From positions 125,666-189,665 of the forward strand of contig CAJOFJ010000009.1 of the NCBI GenBank assembly GCA_905233625.1: 64,000 bases of DNA, written 5' to 3'. Source of the DNA: an uncultured Bacteroidales bacterium (GTDB taxonomy: Bacteria; Bacteroidota; Bacteroidia; Bacteroidales; WCHB1-69). Position numbers and translations under genes: made by a program. The notes under the pieces were generated by a model. That model had not been told where the DNA came from, did no database searches, and saw only the letters and a program-made list of their open reading frames with translations. Below, in pieces: positions 52,129 through 61,316 of the stretch (the stretch's first letter is position 1; every line of letters starts with the position of its first letter).

Positions 52129-52356
52129 ATGATGGGAAAGAAGAACAGTCTTAAGCCAGAGTTGGAGCAAGACCAGCAAAAATTCATTGTGGTGCGTCAT
52201 GGGTTAAGGAAAGAGCTTATGGAGCATTTTGGCACCACATATCCCACTGTGAAGAGTGCGCTCAAATGTGAGGCACAGTCGGAACTGGCCAATGAGATAA
52301 GAGCATACGCCTTAAGTCATGGAGGTGTGATGGTGCGGAAAATTGTGGAACAATAA
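52129..52356 (+). CDS. Small HTH-like protein
   Basis: A 75-residue basic protein without signal peptide. The middle, LRKELMEHFGTTYPTVKSAL, has the spacing of a helix-turn-helix. The following KCEAQSELANEIRAYALSHGGVMV resembles the tail of short DNA-binding proteins common in Bacteroidales (FG-[VT]-[ST]-x-x-TV-[RK]-x-AL pattern). I infer a small transcription factor. It stands 29 bases before a FISUMP gene on the same strand, so it may regulate or simply accompany that unit. Functional identity is not known. Confidence 0.6.
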   Translation: MMGKKNSLKPELEQDQQKFIVVRHGLRKELMEHFGTTYPTVKSALKCEAQSELANEIRAYALSHGGVMVRKIVEQ

Positions 52357-52385
52357 TTTAAATGAATACATATTAATATTGTGCT

Positions 52386-53660
52386 ATGAAAAAAACATTA
52401 CTGATTTTAAGTTTGCTGATGACTGTGGCGTTCGTGGGCGCACAAGGTGATTATGGCAAATTTGCGTATGGTTTTGGCGCATCGGGCGGAATGGCAGGCA
52501 ACACGAGTTTCGTGTTGGGTCTGCCATTCTATAGTCAGTCTGAGAATGCGGGTTCATACTCTGTCGCTGAGGGTATCATGCAGGCACAGCTGATTCGTGT
52601 GGACATGGAGCTGGCGGGCTGCCAGAATGACTCCGCTGCCGTGAGCCCAGCGCATGTGAAAGACACTACAGGTTTCTTCCTGGACTATCCAGGGGAGAAC
52701 ATCGTGTTTCGAGGGAGGACCATCAACGTGTTCCCCGCCGGCTATTATGATTCGACGGCATACAATGCGGGACATTACAACTGGAATGCCCAGTACAATT
52801 ACGACAGCCTCACCACCCTGGTGTTGGATGTATGGCCCATCTATGAGTTGTTTGACACTTTGTATTTGGACTCCACGGAGATTGTGACGGATTATGCGCA
52901 CAATGTGTTGATGATTCCCGCTATGATAACCCAGCCGCTGCACGGTGGTCCCAACGAGTATGTTTTAGGGACTGTTGACCATGACTGCGACAGCGTGCGA
53001 CATTTCTTTGTGAATTTGTGCGGTGGAACGGTCAAAGATGCTGACGGCAATGGCTATGAGTCTGTTTATGTGGGAATGCCCCCAATGCGTTATTGCTGGA
53101 CTAAACCCAATATGCAGACTACCACGTACGTGGGAGGAGGTTCTGTTCCGAACATGGTTTACACAGGCTATGGACATGAGGATGTGGCGGAGAACCTGGC
53201 GCTATACGGGCGCTTGTACAATTGGTATGCGGCTGTAAACCTGCCGGAAGGCAGTAACGCCACTCCGCCTACCACTGCCAATGGTGGTTTTGTAACAGGT
53301 CTGTGCCCCAAAGGCTGGCATATACCTGATTCTGCCAACATAGTTGGTATATCAAGCATTGACGCATGGGATTTGATGGCTGATACGCTTTGGATCAATC
53401 CTGGACATGACACGGGTGCTGGATTCTATGCCTTGCCTGCCGGATTGTATATGGAATCCGCCCACCGCTGCGAGAATCTGCTGGGTATGACCTATTTCTG
53501 GAGTTGTGTCCGTCATAGCTTCAGCGATGGATGGGTGTGTTCGCTAGCATTTGGTTGTAACAGATTACTTACCGACGAGATGAGCGTTGAAAATGGCGCC
53601 AGCGTGCGTTGCGTGAAAAACCAGATATTCGATGCTGATGGCAATGAGCTGAATGATTGA
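52386..53660 (+). CDS. Secreted FISUMP-domain protein (424 aa)
   Basis: An exported protein with a signal peptide (MKKTLLILSLLMTVAFVGAQ). The N-terminal region GYGF-like start with FVLGLPFYSQSENAGSYSVAEGIMQAQLI resembles the short N-terminal module found in many Bacteroidetes surface proteins. The middle part (about 70-215) is unassigned. The FISUMP domain covers about 235-412 (LALYGRLYNWYAAVN, GLCPKGWHIPDSA, GAGFYALPAGLY, YFWSC, ASVRCVKNQ) followed by a short acidic tail. No T9SS domain. It sits between the small HTH gene and a larger FISUMP gene, probably cotranscribed. Confidence 0.85.
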   Translation: MKKTLLILSLLMTVAFVGAQGDYGKFAYGFGASGGMAGNTSFVLGLPFYSQSENAGSYSVAEGIMQAQLIRVDMELAGCQNDSAAVSPAHVKDTTGFFLDYPGENIVFRGRTINVFPAGYYDSTAYNAGHYNWNAQYNYDSLTTLVLDVWPIYELFDTLYLDSTEIVTDYAHNVLMIPAMITQPLHGGPNEYVLGTVDHDCDSVRHFFVNLCGGTVKDADGNGYESVYVGMPPMRYCWTKPNMQTTTYVGGGSVPNMVYTGYGHEDVAENLALYGRLYNWYAAVNLPEGSNATPPTTANGGFVTGLCPKGWHIPDSANIVGISSIDAWDLMADTLWINPGHDTGAGFYALPAGLYMESAHRCENLLGMTYFWSCVRHSFSDGWVCSLAFGCNRLLTDEMSVENGASVRCVKNQIFDADGNELND

Positions 53661-53754
53661 AAAAGAAAAAACGGAGATCCTTTTGTTAAAAGCCATATTT
53701 AATAAGGAAGACATTAAGGAAGTAAACAATAAATATAAACAAAAACCAAGAAAC

Positions 53755-56700
53755 ATGAAAAAATTTATTCTTTTTATCGCATTGGTGGTGATGGGCATCG
53801 CGGTGATGGCCCAGAGCACTAATAAAATCAGCTACCAGGCAGTGGTTCGTGATGGCAACAACCGTCTGGCCGCCAACACCACGGTGACGGTGAAAGTGAC
53901 TATCGGCAGCTATGAGGACGAGTTTACCGGTGTTCAGACTAACGCTAACGGTCTGATTTCTCTCACCCTCCCTTCAGCTGGCAAAGAAACTGCTTTCAAT
54001 GCTATCAACTGGAATGGCGCTACCATCACAACCAAAGTGACTATCGGTTCCGAAACGGTGACCAGCACGGTACCCGTGACCGCTGTGCCTTACGCACTGT
54101 ATTCCTCAGACGTGAATCCCAGTGGCGTTACGGTGCAGGCTATTTACAACAAAATGCAAGCCGACAGCCTTGCCCTGGCTAACGGCATCACTAACCTTAC
54201 AGACAAGGTGCAAGCCGACAGCCTTGCCTTGGCTAACGGCATCACTAACCTTACAGACAAGGTGCAAGCCGACAGTTTGTTGCTGCAGGGCAATATCGAC
54301 ACGACTTCTGCCAGAGTTCGCAGTGCATTGGTGGACACCGCCAAGGCCATCCGCATGGACTTCCCTGCTGTAAATGACGCCACTTTGACCATCCAAAAGA
54401 ACGGTACTGATGTGGGTACTTTCACCGCCAACCAGAGTACGGCAGGCACCATCAACATTGCTGTGCCCACTAATGTCTCAGAACTTGATGGCATTGACGC
54501 ATACGCAACTTTGGCCAAGGTGCAAGCCGACAGCCTTGCTCTCGGTACTTTGATTGACAAGAATAAGGCCGCTATTGAGGACAGCTCTGCACACATCCGC
54601 GCAGAAATCAAGAACGCAACCCTGACCATTCAGACCAACGGCACTACTACCGGTACCTTCACGGCCAACCAAGGCACGGATGCTACCATTAATATTGATG
54701 TTCCCGCTGCTCAGGTGCAGTCAAACTGGACGGAAGCTGATAACACCTTACCATCTTACATCCAGAACAAGCCTACTCTTGCCACCGTTGCCACCACCGG
54801 CAATTACACCGATTTGAGTGACCGGCCCGCCATCAATGATGCGACTTTGACCATCCAGAAGAACGGTACCAATCTGGGTACCTTCACGGCTAACCAGAGC
54901 ACGGCAGGCACCATTAACATCACCGTGCCTACCACTGTAGCTGAATTAACGGATGCCAACGACTATGCCACCAAAACCGGCAACAACACTTTCTCTGGAA
55001 CTAACGATTTCAGCGGTACTGTTACTGTACCACAGGCAGTTAATCCGGCTGACTTTTCTTATACGAACGATGAGATGCAGGCTGTTGCCTATAAAGATCT
55101 TATGCTCTTGTTTGACAGTTTGACCAAAAGAATCGCCGATCTTGAGGGTCTGGCTTCCACTATGCAAGACCTTTTGACCGTTCCTATGGTTTCAACGGAC
55201 GACATAACAGATACAACTGCCTCCAAAGCCACTCTCAACGGCACAGTGATTTCTGAAGGTAGAACTCCCGTTACAGAGCGTGGCTTTTGCTGGAACACAA
55301 CAGGAATGCCTACCATCACGGATACAAAAATTGAGAAGGGAACAGGTACAGGCTCCTTCTCTCACGAGCTTACAGGTTTGAATCCTGCCAATACCTACTA
55401 CATTCGTGCCTACGCCACCAGCGCTGGTGGTACCACTTACGGTGATGAGGTGAGTTTCCAACCTCTCGTAGCCAGTCTTTCGGTAACAACAAACCTGTCG
55501 GGAGAGCCCGCCCTTACTTGTAACAGTGAACCTGTTGTTATAACCTATACTGCAACATTAGAGAATGACGATCTCGCTAACTATACTCTGCAGTGGTATG
55601 TGGATGATGTGGCACAAGCGGGAAAGACTGATGCTACTGCAGAGCTAACGCACACAGTATCAAATCCGAACATGGTAGTAAAATGTGAGGCCACTCGAGC
55701 AGGTGTTGATCCTATAGAAGGTGATACTACTTTGGCTGTTACCGTCAATTCAACTCCATATCCTTCCATGACTCTCACACGTCTCGAAGGCAATGCTGGC
55801 GATGATTGGGGTAAGGTGTCAATTACCGATGTGGTTGAGGTTGCAACTGCCTATTGGATTTGGGAAGGAGATACTGTAGGAACGTGGAATGCGGACAAAA
55901 CGTCTGTACTTCCTGTTGGAACTTACAATGTGACGATGGTCAACAGTGCGGGTTGCAAAAAGAGTACAAGTGTAACCACTCGAACCAGCCCTGTTTGTGT
56001 GGCGAAGACTGCAATCAGCTCAACCTTGGAAACAACTTATGAGCTTGCTGGTAAACAGTATGTAAAGACTATTAAAGACCATGAAGGGAACCAGTACAAT
56101 GTGGCACAGATTGGAGACCGCTGCTGGACTCGTGAGAATATGCGTGCCGTGACCTCTCCTACCTTGCCAGCGGGCCAGAATTATTTGGGACAAGCTCCCA
56201 AATATAATTGTCAGCCCTCACGTCAGGTAAAATGGCCTGGCGATTCCGCAACATGTGTACAGAAAAATTGGGGTGCCCAATATAATAAAGCAGCAAGAAA
56301 TGATATTTATTCTACAGCTTGGCCGGAAATTTATACTACGCTACAACATACAAATGAAGAATGTATCCCTAATATAACATCCCCATGGCGCGGTATCTGC
56401 CCTGAAGGATGGCATCTGGCAGAAGGTGCGGATTTTTCCAGTATTCGTTCTACTGGATTCAATCAAATGGGTATGTTGGCCAGCAAAGATGGTGATGGTG
56501 TTAATTCATGGAAGAGTGCGTCGGGTAATTCTCCGGGTAATGCCTCATACGCCCAACGTAACCTTTCTGGATTTTCTGCAGTGCCAGCAGGTATGGACGG
56601 AGGAAGCAATACAAAAGAATATGCCATTTTCTGGACACAGGAAAGTGGTACAACTGGCGCATGTGTAAAGGGTAAATTATATGCTATACAATACAATTAT

Positions 56701-57354
56701 ACTACACAAAATTTCTATACGCAGGTATTATGGAATCAAGGGCTTTGTGCAGTTCGTTGCATACGCGATATTACACCTGCTGTGAGTATTTCAAAGAGTC
56801 ATGTGTCTCCTGTCGCTATTGATGTGCCTGTTACATACACAGCTTCGATTTCCGGTGATGATCCGTCACGATATACCTATACTTGGAAGGTGAATGGTGC
56901 AGTGCAAAGCGGAGAGACCTCTGAAACCTTTACAAAGGCCGAATCTTCTTATGGTAACTATACTATAACTTGTGAGGCTACAGACGGCACAACTACTATT
57001 TCAAAATGGATTAATACCTCTGTCCGTATCGATGCAGCGGTTTCCACGACTGCGGCAACGAGTGTTACTTCAACAAGTGCTACGGTAGGTGGCATTGTTG
57101 AAGCAGTTGGTGCACCTTCAGCTTATACCATTACCGAACGTGGTATATGCTACAGCACTTCCAATCAATTCCCAAGAGTATCTCAAACCGGTAACACAAC
57201 AAAAGTGGCTGCTGCTGGAGCAATAGCTGGCGATTACACGATTACATTAACGGGTCTGACACCAAATAAGACTTACTATGTTTGTGCGTACGTCACCAAT
57301 TCCTATGGAACAACCCACGGAGAAGTGATTACATTTACGACACCTGCTGAATAG
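53755..57354 (+). CDS. Secreted FISUMP protein with tail-fibre-like repeats (1199 aa)
   Basis: An exported protein; signal MKKFILFIALVVMGIAVMAQ starts at ATG 53755 (a longer frame to 53653 lacks a signal and overlaps the previous gene). After ISYQAVVRDGNNRLAANT, a domain common in such proteins, come tandem 18-residue repeats (QADSLALANGITNLTDK) and three copies of NDATLTIQKNGT...GTFTANQSTAGTIN with IQNKPTL and TGNYTDLSDRP, typical of phage tail-fibre-like proteins. Two fibronectin/Ig-like modules, a FISUMP domain (about 765-1005, CWTRENM, GICPEGWHLAEG, LSGFSAVPAG, AVRCIRD), then more Ig-like domains. Here the FISUMP is internal, not terminal. Probably an adhesin. Confidence 0.85.
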   Translation: MKKFILFIALVVMGIAVMAQSTNKISYQAVVRDGNNRLAANTTVTVKVTIGSYEDEFTGVQTNANGLISLTLPSAGKETAFNAINWNGATITTKVTIGSETVTSTVPVTAVPYALYSSDVNPSGVTVQAIYNKMQADSLALANGITNLTDKVQADSLALANGITNLTDKVQADSLLLQGNIDTTSARVRSALVDTAKAIRMDFPAVNDATLTIQKNGTDVGTFTANQSTAGTINIAVPTNVSELDGIDAYATLAKVQADSLALGTLIDKNKAAIEDSSAHIRAEIKNATLTIQTNGTTTGTFTANQGTDATINIDVPAAQVQSNWTEADNTLPSYIQNKPTLATVATTGNYTDLSDRPAINDATLTIQKNGTNLGTFTANQSTAGTINITVPTTVAELTDANDYATKTGNNTFSGTNDFSGTVTVPQAVNPADFSYTNDEMQAVAYKDLMLLFDSLTKRIADLEGLASTMQDLLTVPMVSTDDITDTTASKATLNGTVISEGRTPVTERGFCWNTTGMPTITDTKIEKGTGTGSFSHELTGLNPANTYYIRAYATSAGGTTYGDEVSFQPLVASLSVTTNLSGEPALTCNSEPVVITYTATLENDDLANYTLQWYVDDVAQAGKTDATAELTHTVSNPNMVVKCEATRAGVDPIEGDTTLAVTVNSTPYPSMTLTRLEGNAGDDWGKVSITDVVEVATAYWIWEGDTVGTWNADKTSVLPVGTYNVTMVNSAGCKKSTSVTTRTSPVCVAKTAISSTLETTYELAGKQYVKTIKDHEGNQYNVAQIGDRCWTRENMRAVTSPTLPAGQNYLGQAPKYNCQPSRQVKWPGDSATCVQKNWGAQYNKAARNDIYSTAWPEIYTTLQHTNEECIPNITSPWRGICPEGWHLAEGADFSSIRSTGFNQMGMLASKDGDGVNSWKSASGNSPGNASYAQRNLSGFSAVPAGMDGGSNTKEYAIFWTQESGTTGACVKGKLYAIQYNYTTQNFYTQVLWNQGLCAVRCIRDITPAVSISKSHVSPVAIDVPVTYTASISGDDPSRYTYTWKVNGAVQSGETSETFTKAESSYGNYTITCEATDGTTTISKWINTSVRIDAAVSTTAATSVTSTSATVGGIVEAVGAPSAYTITERGICYSTSNQFPRVSQTGNTTKVAAAGAIAGDYTITLTGLTPNKTYYVCAYVTNSYGTTHGEVITFTTPAE
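54154..54261 (+). repeat. Tandem 54-bp coding repeat
   Basis: Two nearly identical 54-base units (54154-54207 and 54208-54261) encoding QADSLALANGITNLTDK, with a third diverging from 54262. A candidate site for length variation. Confidence 0.8.
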
Positions 57355-57408
57355 TGATTCCTTGTTGAATCACATTGAATTGTGTTTCAAGAGGAATTTA
57401 ATTATCGA

Positions 57409-57440
57409 AAGAGTCGCCAGCGATGGCGGCTCTTTTTTTT
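57409..57440 (+). terminator. Rho-independent terminator after the FISUMP operon
   Basis: Stem GAGTCGCC / GGCGGCTC (one G-T pair) with loop AGCGAT and eight T residues, about 55 bases after the FISUMP stop. Confidence 0.9.
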
Positions 57441-57485
57441 CTGTCTTTGGCGAAGATTCACCCGTTTTATGTTCCGATACCCTGA

Positions 57486-58364
57486 GTGTCAAAGCTGATG
57501 ACTGACTTCGGCTTCAAGCGATTTTTCGGTACTGAGCGCTACAAGAAAAATCTCATCCATTTTCTCAACGCAGTACTGCCACCGTATATCGGCAGCGCAC
57601 GGGACTTGACCTATTTGCCCACTGAACAATTAGGCACAAACGACGCTAACAAGCGCCTTGTGTTCGACGTGCTTTGTGCAAACCCCAAAAACGATCACAT
57701 TATCGTGGAGATGCAGAAAGCAAGCCAGGAATTCTTCAAGGACAGAATCATTGCCTACACCTCGCGACACATCAGCGAGGCTTTGGAAGTGGGTGACAGA
57801 AGGTACAGTTTCCCTACGGTTCTTACCATAGTACTGGTGGATTTTGAGATTCCTGAACTGAAGGAGTCGGAAAAATTTATACTGCACGTTATGTTAAAAG
57901 ATGACGAAAACAAAATTTTTTCTGAAAAAATATTATTTCTTTTAATAGATTTAACTAAATTTGCAGCCGAAGTAAATTTCGAGCGACTCACTGACGAAAT
58001 ACAGAAGTGGTGTTATGTCATCAAGAACATGTGGCGGATGAAAGACGGGGATATACCAGCGGAAGAAACCATCTTCAGAGAGCTGTTCGAAAATTGCAAA
58101 TTATCAAAACTGAACACCATGGAAAAACAAGAGTATGAGAAGAGCGTACTGGAGTACGAGGATGTGAGAGATGCGATGGAATACCATCACAGAATGGGAA
58201 AGGCAGAGGGCTTTAATGAAGGCTTTGAGAAAGGAATGGAAAAAGGAATGGATTTTTTAATACGAACAGTTAAAAAATTGGTCTCAATGGGCCTTTCTGT
58301 TAAGGATATTGCTGAAGCAACGGGTTTGCCTGTAGAAGAGGTCATTCGATTAAACGATAAATAA
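57486..58364 (+). CDS. Rpn/PD-(D/E)XK nuclease family protein
   Basis: A 292-residue protein of the Rpn (recombination-promoting nuclease, formerly putative transposase) family, multicopy in Bacteroidales. TDFGFKRFFGTE starts the family domain; LTYLPTEQLG, KRLVFDVLCANPK and HIIVEMQKAS give the PD-(D/E)XK core (Asp and E-x-Q). A C-terminal segment of GFNEGFEKGMEKGMD repeats precedes a small helical end (KDIAEATGLPVEEVIRL). Start is GTG at 57486 or ATG at 57498; both lack the usual RY-[LI]-[ND]-P lead, which appears out of frame upstream (MFRYP, from 57469), so the N terminus may carry a frameshift. Confidence 0.85.
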   Translation: MSKLMTDFGFKRFFGTERYKKNLIHFLNAVLPPYIGSARDLTYLPTEQLGTNDANKRLVFDVLCANPKNDHIIVEMQKASQEFFKDRIIAYTSRHISEALEVGDRRYSFPTVLTIVLVDFEIPELKESEKFILHVMLKDDENKIFSEKILFLLIDLTKFAAEVNFERLTDEIQKWCYVIKNMWRMKDGDIPAEETIFRELFENCKLSKLNTMEKQEYEKSVLEYEDVRDAMEYHHRMGKAEGFNEGFEKGMEKGMDFLIRTVKKLVSMGLSVKDIAEATGLPVEEVIRLNDK

Positions 58365-58565
58365 GACCACAGACGACAGCCTACAACTTAGTCTTTCTGC
58401 ACCCTTACCTTGGATTTCCAATATCAGTACAGGGATTTGCTGTCTAAAGCGGCCTAACTGTGTATTGCGAATCCCATCTCTTTCTGTTTTTATGGTAAAA
58501 AAAAACGACACTCAAATTTAAACCCTTCTTTTTTTATCATGTCATAAGTAAATTATACTTATAAA

Positions 58566-59873
58566 ATGATGAGAAAAATAGCACTACTTTGCTCTGTTTC
58601 GCTGGCTTTTGCGCTAATGTCGTTCGCCCAGGAACTGCCAACCCGCTTCAGTCTGGAAGGCTGTCTGAAATACGCTGAGGAACACAACTATACCTTGCAG
58701 AACGCCAAACTGGACCAGTCCGCTTCGGAAATCAATTACAAACAGGCCAAATTGCAGATGTCACCTACCGTGTCCGCATCTGCTTCGCAGGGCTTTTCCT
58801 ATTCGCATAACTCTGCTAACGGCGGAGCCGATTGGACGGGTAATTACGGTCTTTCTGCAGGCATCACGCTCTTTAATGGACTGAATACTTTCAATACCAT
58901 CAAAAAGCGGAAACTCGATATCACTCAATCGTCTTTGGCCTGGGAACAATCAAAAAACAGTGTCGATATCCAGATCATACAGACTTTTCTGAGTATCTTA
59001 ATGAATGAAGAATTGTCTGGTTATCAGAAAGATGTGATAAAAAAGAGCCGCGAACAGATGGAGCAGGGCTATCAGCGTTTCAAGGTGGGACAAATCTTGG
59101 AAAGCGATTACCTTTTGCTCCAAGCCCAGTATGTATCTGATTCGGCTAATTACCAGAATACACAGTTGACACTTCAGAATAACTACGCGAATCTGAAATC
59201 ATTGTTGGCCATCAACCCGACAGCCCCAATAGAGTTGATAAAACCTGATACCTCTGCCATGATGGGTAATCTGTCGATTCCCCCGATGCAGGAGGTGATT
59301 GACCGAGCTTTTGATTATCTTCCGGAGTTGAAAATCAGCAAGAACCGCATAGAAAGCGCCAAATATGACGTAAAAATCGCCAAAGCAGCTTATTATCCTT
59401 CGTTGAATCTGAATGCGGGGATTAACACTGGTTATACGGCTGGTAACGGGTCCTTTGGCACCCAATTGGGTGACCGTCTGGGAGAGAATGTGGGCTTGTC
59501 CCTTAATATCCCCATTTACAACCAGAATCGTGCCCGTGCGTCGGTAAAATTGGCCAAAATCAGTGTTCAGCAAGCCGAGAACAACCTGCAGTCGCAGCAG
59601 ATTGAAATTCTGGAAGAACTGGAACGTTATTATAACGCGGTCAACGAGGCGCAGAACAATTACGAGGTGTCGTCGATCAGAGAGAAGGCATACGAGGCCA
59701 ACTTCAACGCCTATAACATGAAGTTTATGTATGGTACCATCACCGCCGCCGACCTGCTGACCCAGCAGAACAATTACCTTTCAGCCCTGAATACCTATAT
59801 GCAGAACAAGTACTCCTTCGTCCTGCAACGCAAGATTCTGGATATCCTGACCGGAGTGCCAGTGACTTTGTAA
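58566..59873 (+). CDS. TolC-family outer membrane efflux protein
   Basis: A 435-residue outer membrane channel with a signal peptide (about 1-21). Two TolC-type repeats: FSLEGCLKYAEEHNYTLQNAKLD with SASQGFSYSHN, and VIDRAFDYLPELKISKNRIESAKYDVKIAKAAYYPSLNLNAG split across two stretches, each followed by long coiled-coil helices. The second half ends ITAADLLTQQNNYLSALNTYMQ. It forms the exit duct for the adaptor and ABC transporter that follow. First gene of a four-gene efflux operon, 207 bases before the adaptor. Confidence 0.93.
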   Translation: MMRKIALLCSVSLAFALMSFAQELPTRFSLEGCLKYAEEHNYTLQNAKLDQSASEINYKQAKLQMSPTVSASASQGFSYSHNSANGGADWTGNYGLSAGITLFNGLNTFNTIKKRKLDITQSSLAWEQSKNSVDIQIIQTFLSILMNEELSGYQKDVIKKSREQMEQGYQRFKVGQILESDYLLLQAQYVSDSANYQNTQLTLQNNYANLKSLLAINPTAPIELIKPDTSAMMGNLSIPPMQEVIDRAFDYLPELKISKNRIESAKYDVKIAKAAYYPSLNLNAGINTGYTAGNGSFGTQLGDRLGENVGLSLNIPIYNQNRARASVKLAKISVQQAENNLQSQQIEILEELERYYNAVNEAQNNYEVSSIREKAYEANFNAYNMKFMYGTITAADLLTQQNNYLSALNTYMQNKYSFVLQRKILDILTGVPVTL

Positions 59874-60003
59874 AACTGAAAGTTGAAAACTGAAAGTTAA
59901 AAGTGATGAGGGTGATGGTAACGTTTTGACGTTAAGACGGTAAGACACTCACTGCGTCCGTCCAGGAAGTCGTACACGGCGTGTACTCGATAAAAATATA
60001 ATT

Positions 60004-60042
60004 CCCCTTCTTTTAGAAGGGGTGCCCGAAGGGCGGGGTAGT
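60004..60042. repeat. Double-hairpin intergenic repeat, copy 2
   Basis: CCCCTTC-TTTTA-GAAGGGG followed by GCCC-GAA-GGGC and GGGGTAGT, as at 3429-3467, with a compensatory swap in the second stem. It lies between the TolC and adaptor genes, so it is probably not a full terminator. Confidence 0.75.
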
Positions 60043-60080
60043 CATAAAGAAAAAAAAACAAACATAAAATAAACCACTTT

Positions 60081-61313
60081 ATGGAAGCTAAAAAGAAGAA
60101 AAAACTGATTATCTGGGGCATCGTTGTGGCGGTGCTCATTATCTTGGTTGTGGCTTTAATGGCACTGAAAAAAGGCAAGCCGCACGGCATGATGCTCAAC
60201 ACCGAACGTGCCAAAATTGACAGTATCGAGGTCACTGTGACCGCCACGGGCGAAATTCAGCCGGTCTATAAGGTGGATGTGGGCACACAGGTCTCCGGTA
60301 AAGTGGAGAAATTGTATGTGGACTTCAACTCGCATGTGAAAAAGGGTGACCTGCTGGCCGAATTGGACCGCTCTACTTTGTCGGAGCAGGTGCAGCAGGC
60401 CGAGGCACAGCTGTCGAATGCCCAAAGCAACCTGACCCTGGCACAGCGTACGTACGACCGTACAAAAGCCTTGTTCGACAACAAGGCTGCTACACAGGAG
60501 ACTTTGGATGCTGCTGAGGATGAGCTGATCAGAGCCAAAAACCAGCTGGTAACGGCTAAATCCAACTGCCAGAAAGCCAAGGTGGACTTGGGCTATGCTA
60601 TGATTTACTCGCCGATCTCGGGTGTGGTGCTCAACAAGGCCGTTGAGGAAGGCCAGACCGTTGCATCCTCCTTCAGTACGCCAACGCTGTTTACCATCGC
60701 CAATAACCTGACGGAAATGCAAGTGGAAGCCAATGTTGATGAGGCCGATATAGGCCAGGTGAAGGTAGGCCAGCCTGTAACTTTTACCGTGGACGCTTTC
60801 CCCGAAGATGTGTTTACAGGTACCGTGAAACAAGTGCGTCTGGAGCCTACGGTTACTTCCAATGTGGTGACATATACGGTGATTATAGACGCGCCGAATC
60901 CGGAAGAGAAACTGTTCCCGGGTATGACCGCCAGCGTGTCCATCATCGTGAAGAAGGAGGTGGGTGTTTCCGTGCCGATGGAGGCTTTGTACTGCAGCAT
61001 CGACAAGACTACTATGGAAGTCATGATGAAGCAGGGTATCACATTCAAGGAATTGTATGCCAGCCAGGAAGAATTAACCCAAAGTTTGAGAGATGTGGCT
61101 TCCAAGACGGTATGGGTGAAGCATGAGAATACTGTGGAACAGGTGAGTGTGAAGCCAGGACTGAACGATGGAGCCAAAACACTGATTACCGAGGGAATCC
61201 ATGAGGGTGACGAGGTGGTGATTTCCGTTTCCGAGATGAAGATACCTGGCAAATCTCAGAAAGACGGTAACAATCCTTTCATGATGGGACCTCCACAACG
61301 TAAACAGAGATAG
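60081..61313 (+). CDS. MacA/HlyD-family periplasmic adaptor
   Basis: A 410-residue membrane-fusion protein. One N-terminal anchor helix (about 8-30, IIWGIVVAVLIILVVALM), then a lipoyl-like half (VTATGEIQPVYKVDVGTQVSGKV), a coiled-coil hairpin (about 90-165), the second lipoyl half (YSPISGVVLNKAVEEGQTV), and beta-barrel and membrane-proximal domains (VEANVDEADIGQVKVGQ, VTYTVIIDAPNPEEKLFPGM). It links the inner-membrane ABC transporter to the TolC channel. It is 3 bases from the next gene. Confidence 0.93.
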   Translation: MEAKKKKKLIIWGIVVAVLIILVVALMALKKGKPHGMMLNTERAKIDSIEVTVTATGEIQPVYKVDVGTQVSGKVEKLYVDFNSHVKKGDLLAELDRSTLSEQVQQAEAQLSNAQSNLTLAQRTYDRTKALFDNKAATQETLDAAEDELIRAKNQLVTAKSNCQKAKVDLGYAMIYSPISGVVLNKAVEEGQTVASSFSTPTLFTIANNLTEMQVEANVDEADIGQVKVGQPVTFTVDAFPEDVFTGTVKQVRLEPTVTSNVVTYTVIIDAPNPEEKLFPGMTASVSIIVKKEVGVSVPMEALYCSIDKTTMEVMMKQGITFKELYASQEELTQSLRDVASKTVWVKHENTVEQVSVKPGLNDGAKTLITEGIHEGDEVVISVSEMKIPGKSQKDGNNPFMMGPPQRKQR

Positions 61314-61316
61314 GCT

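Noticed and set aside
54154..54300. CRISPR-like repeats
   Set aside because: The 54-bp units are directly adjacent, in frame, and have no spacers; they are protein-coding tandem repeats.
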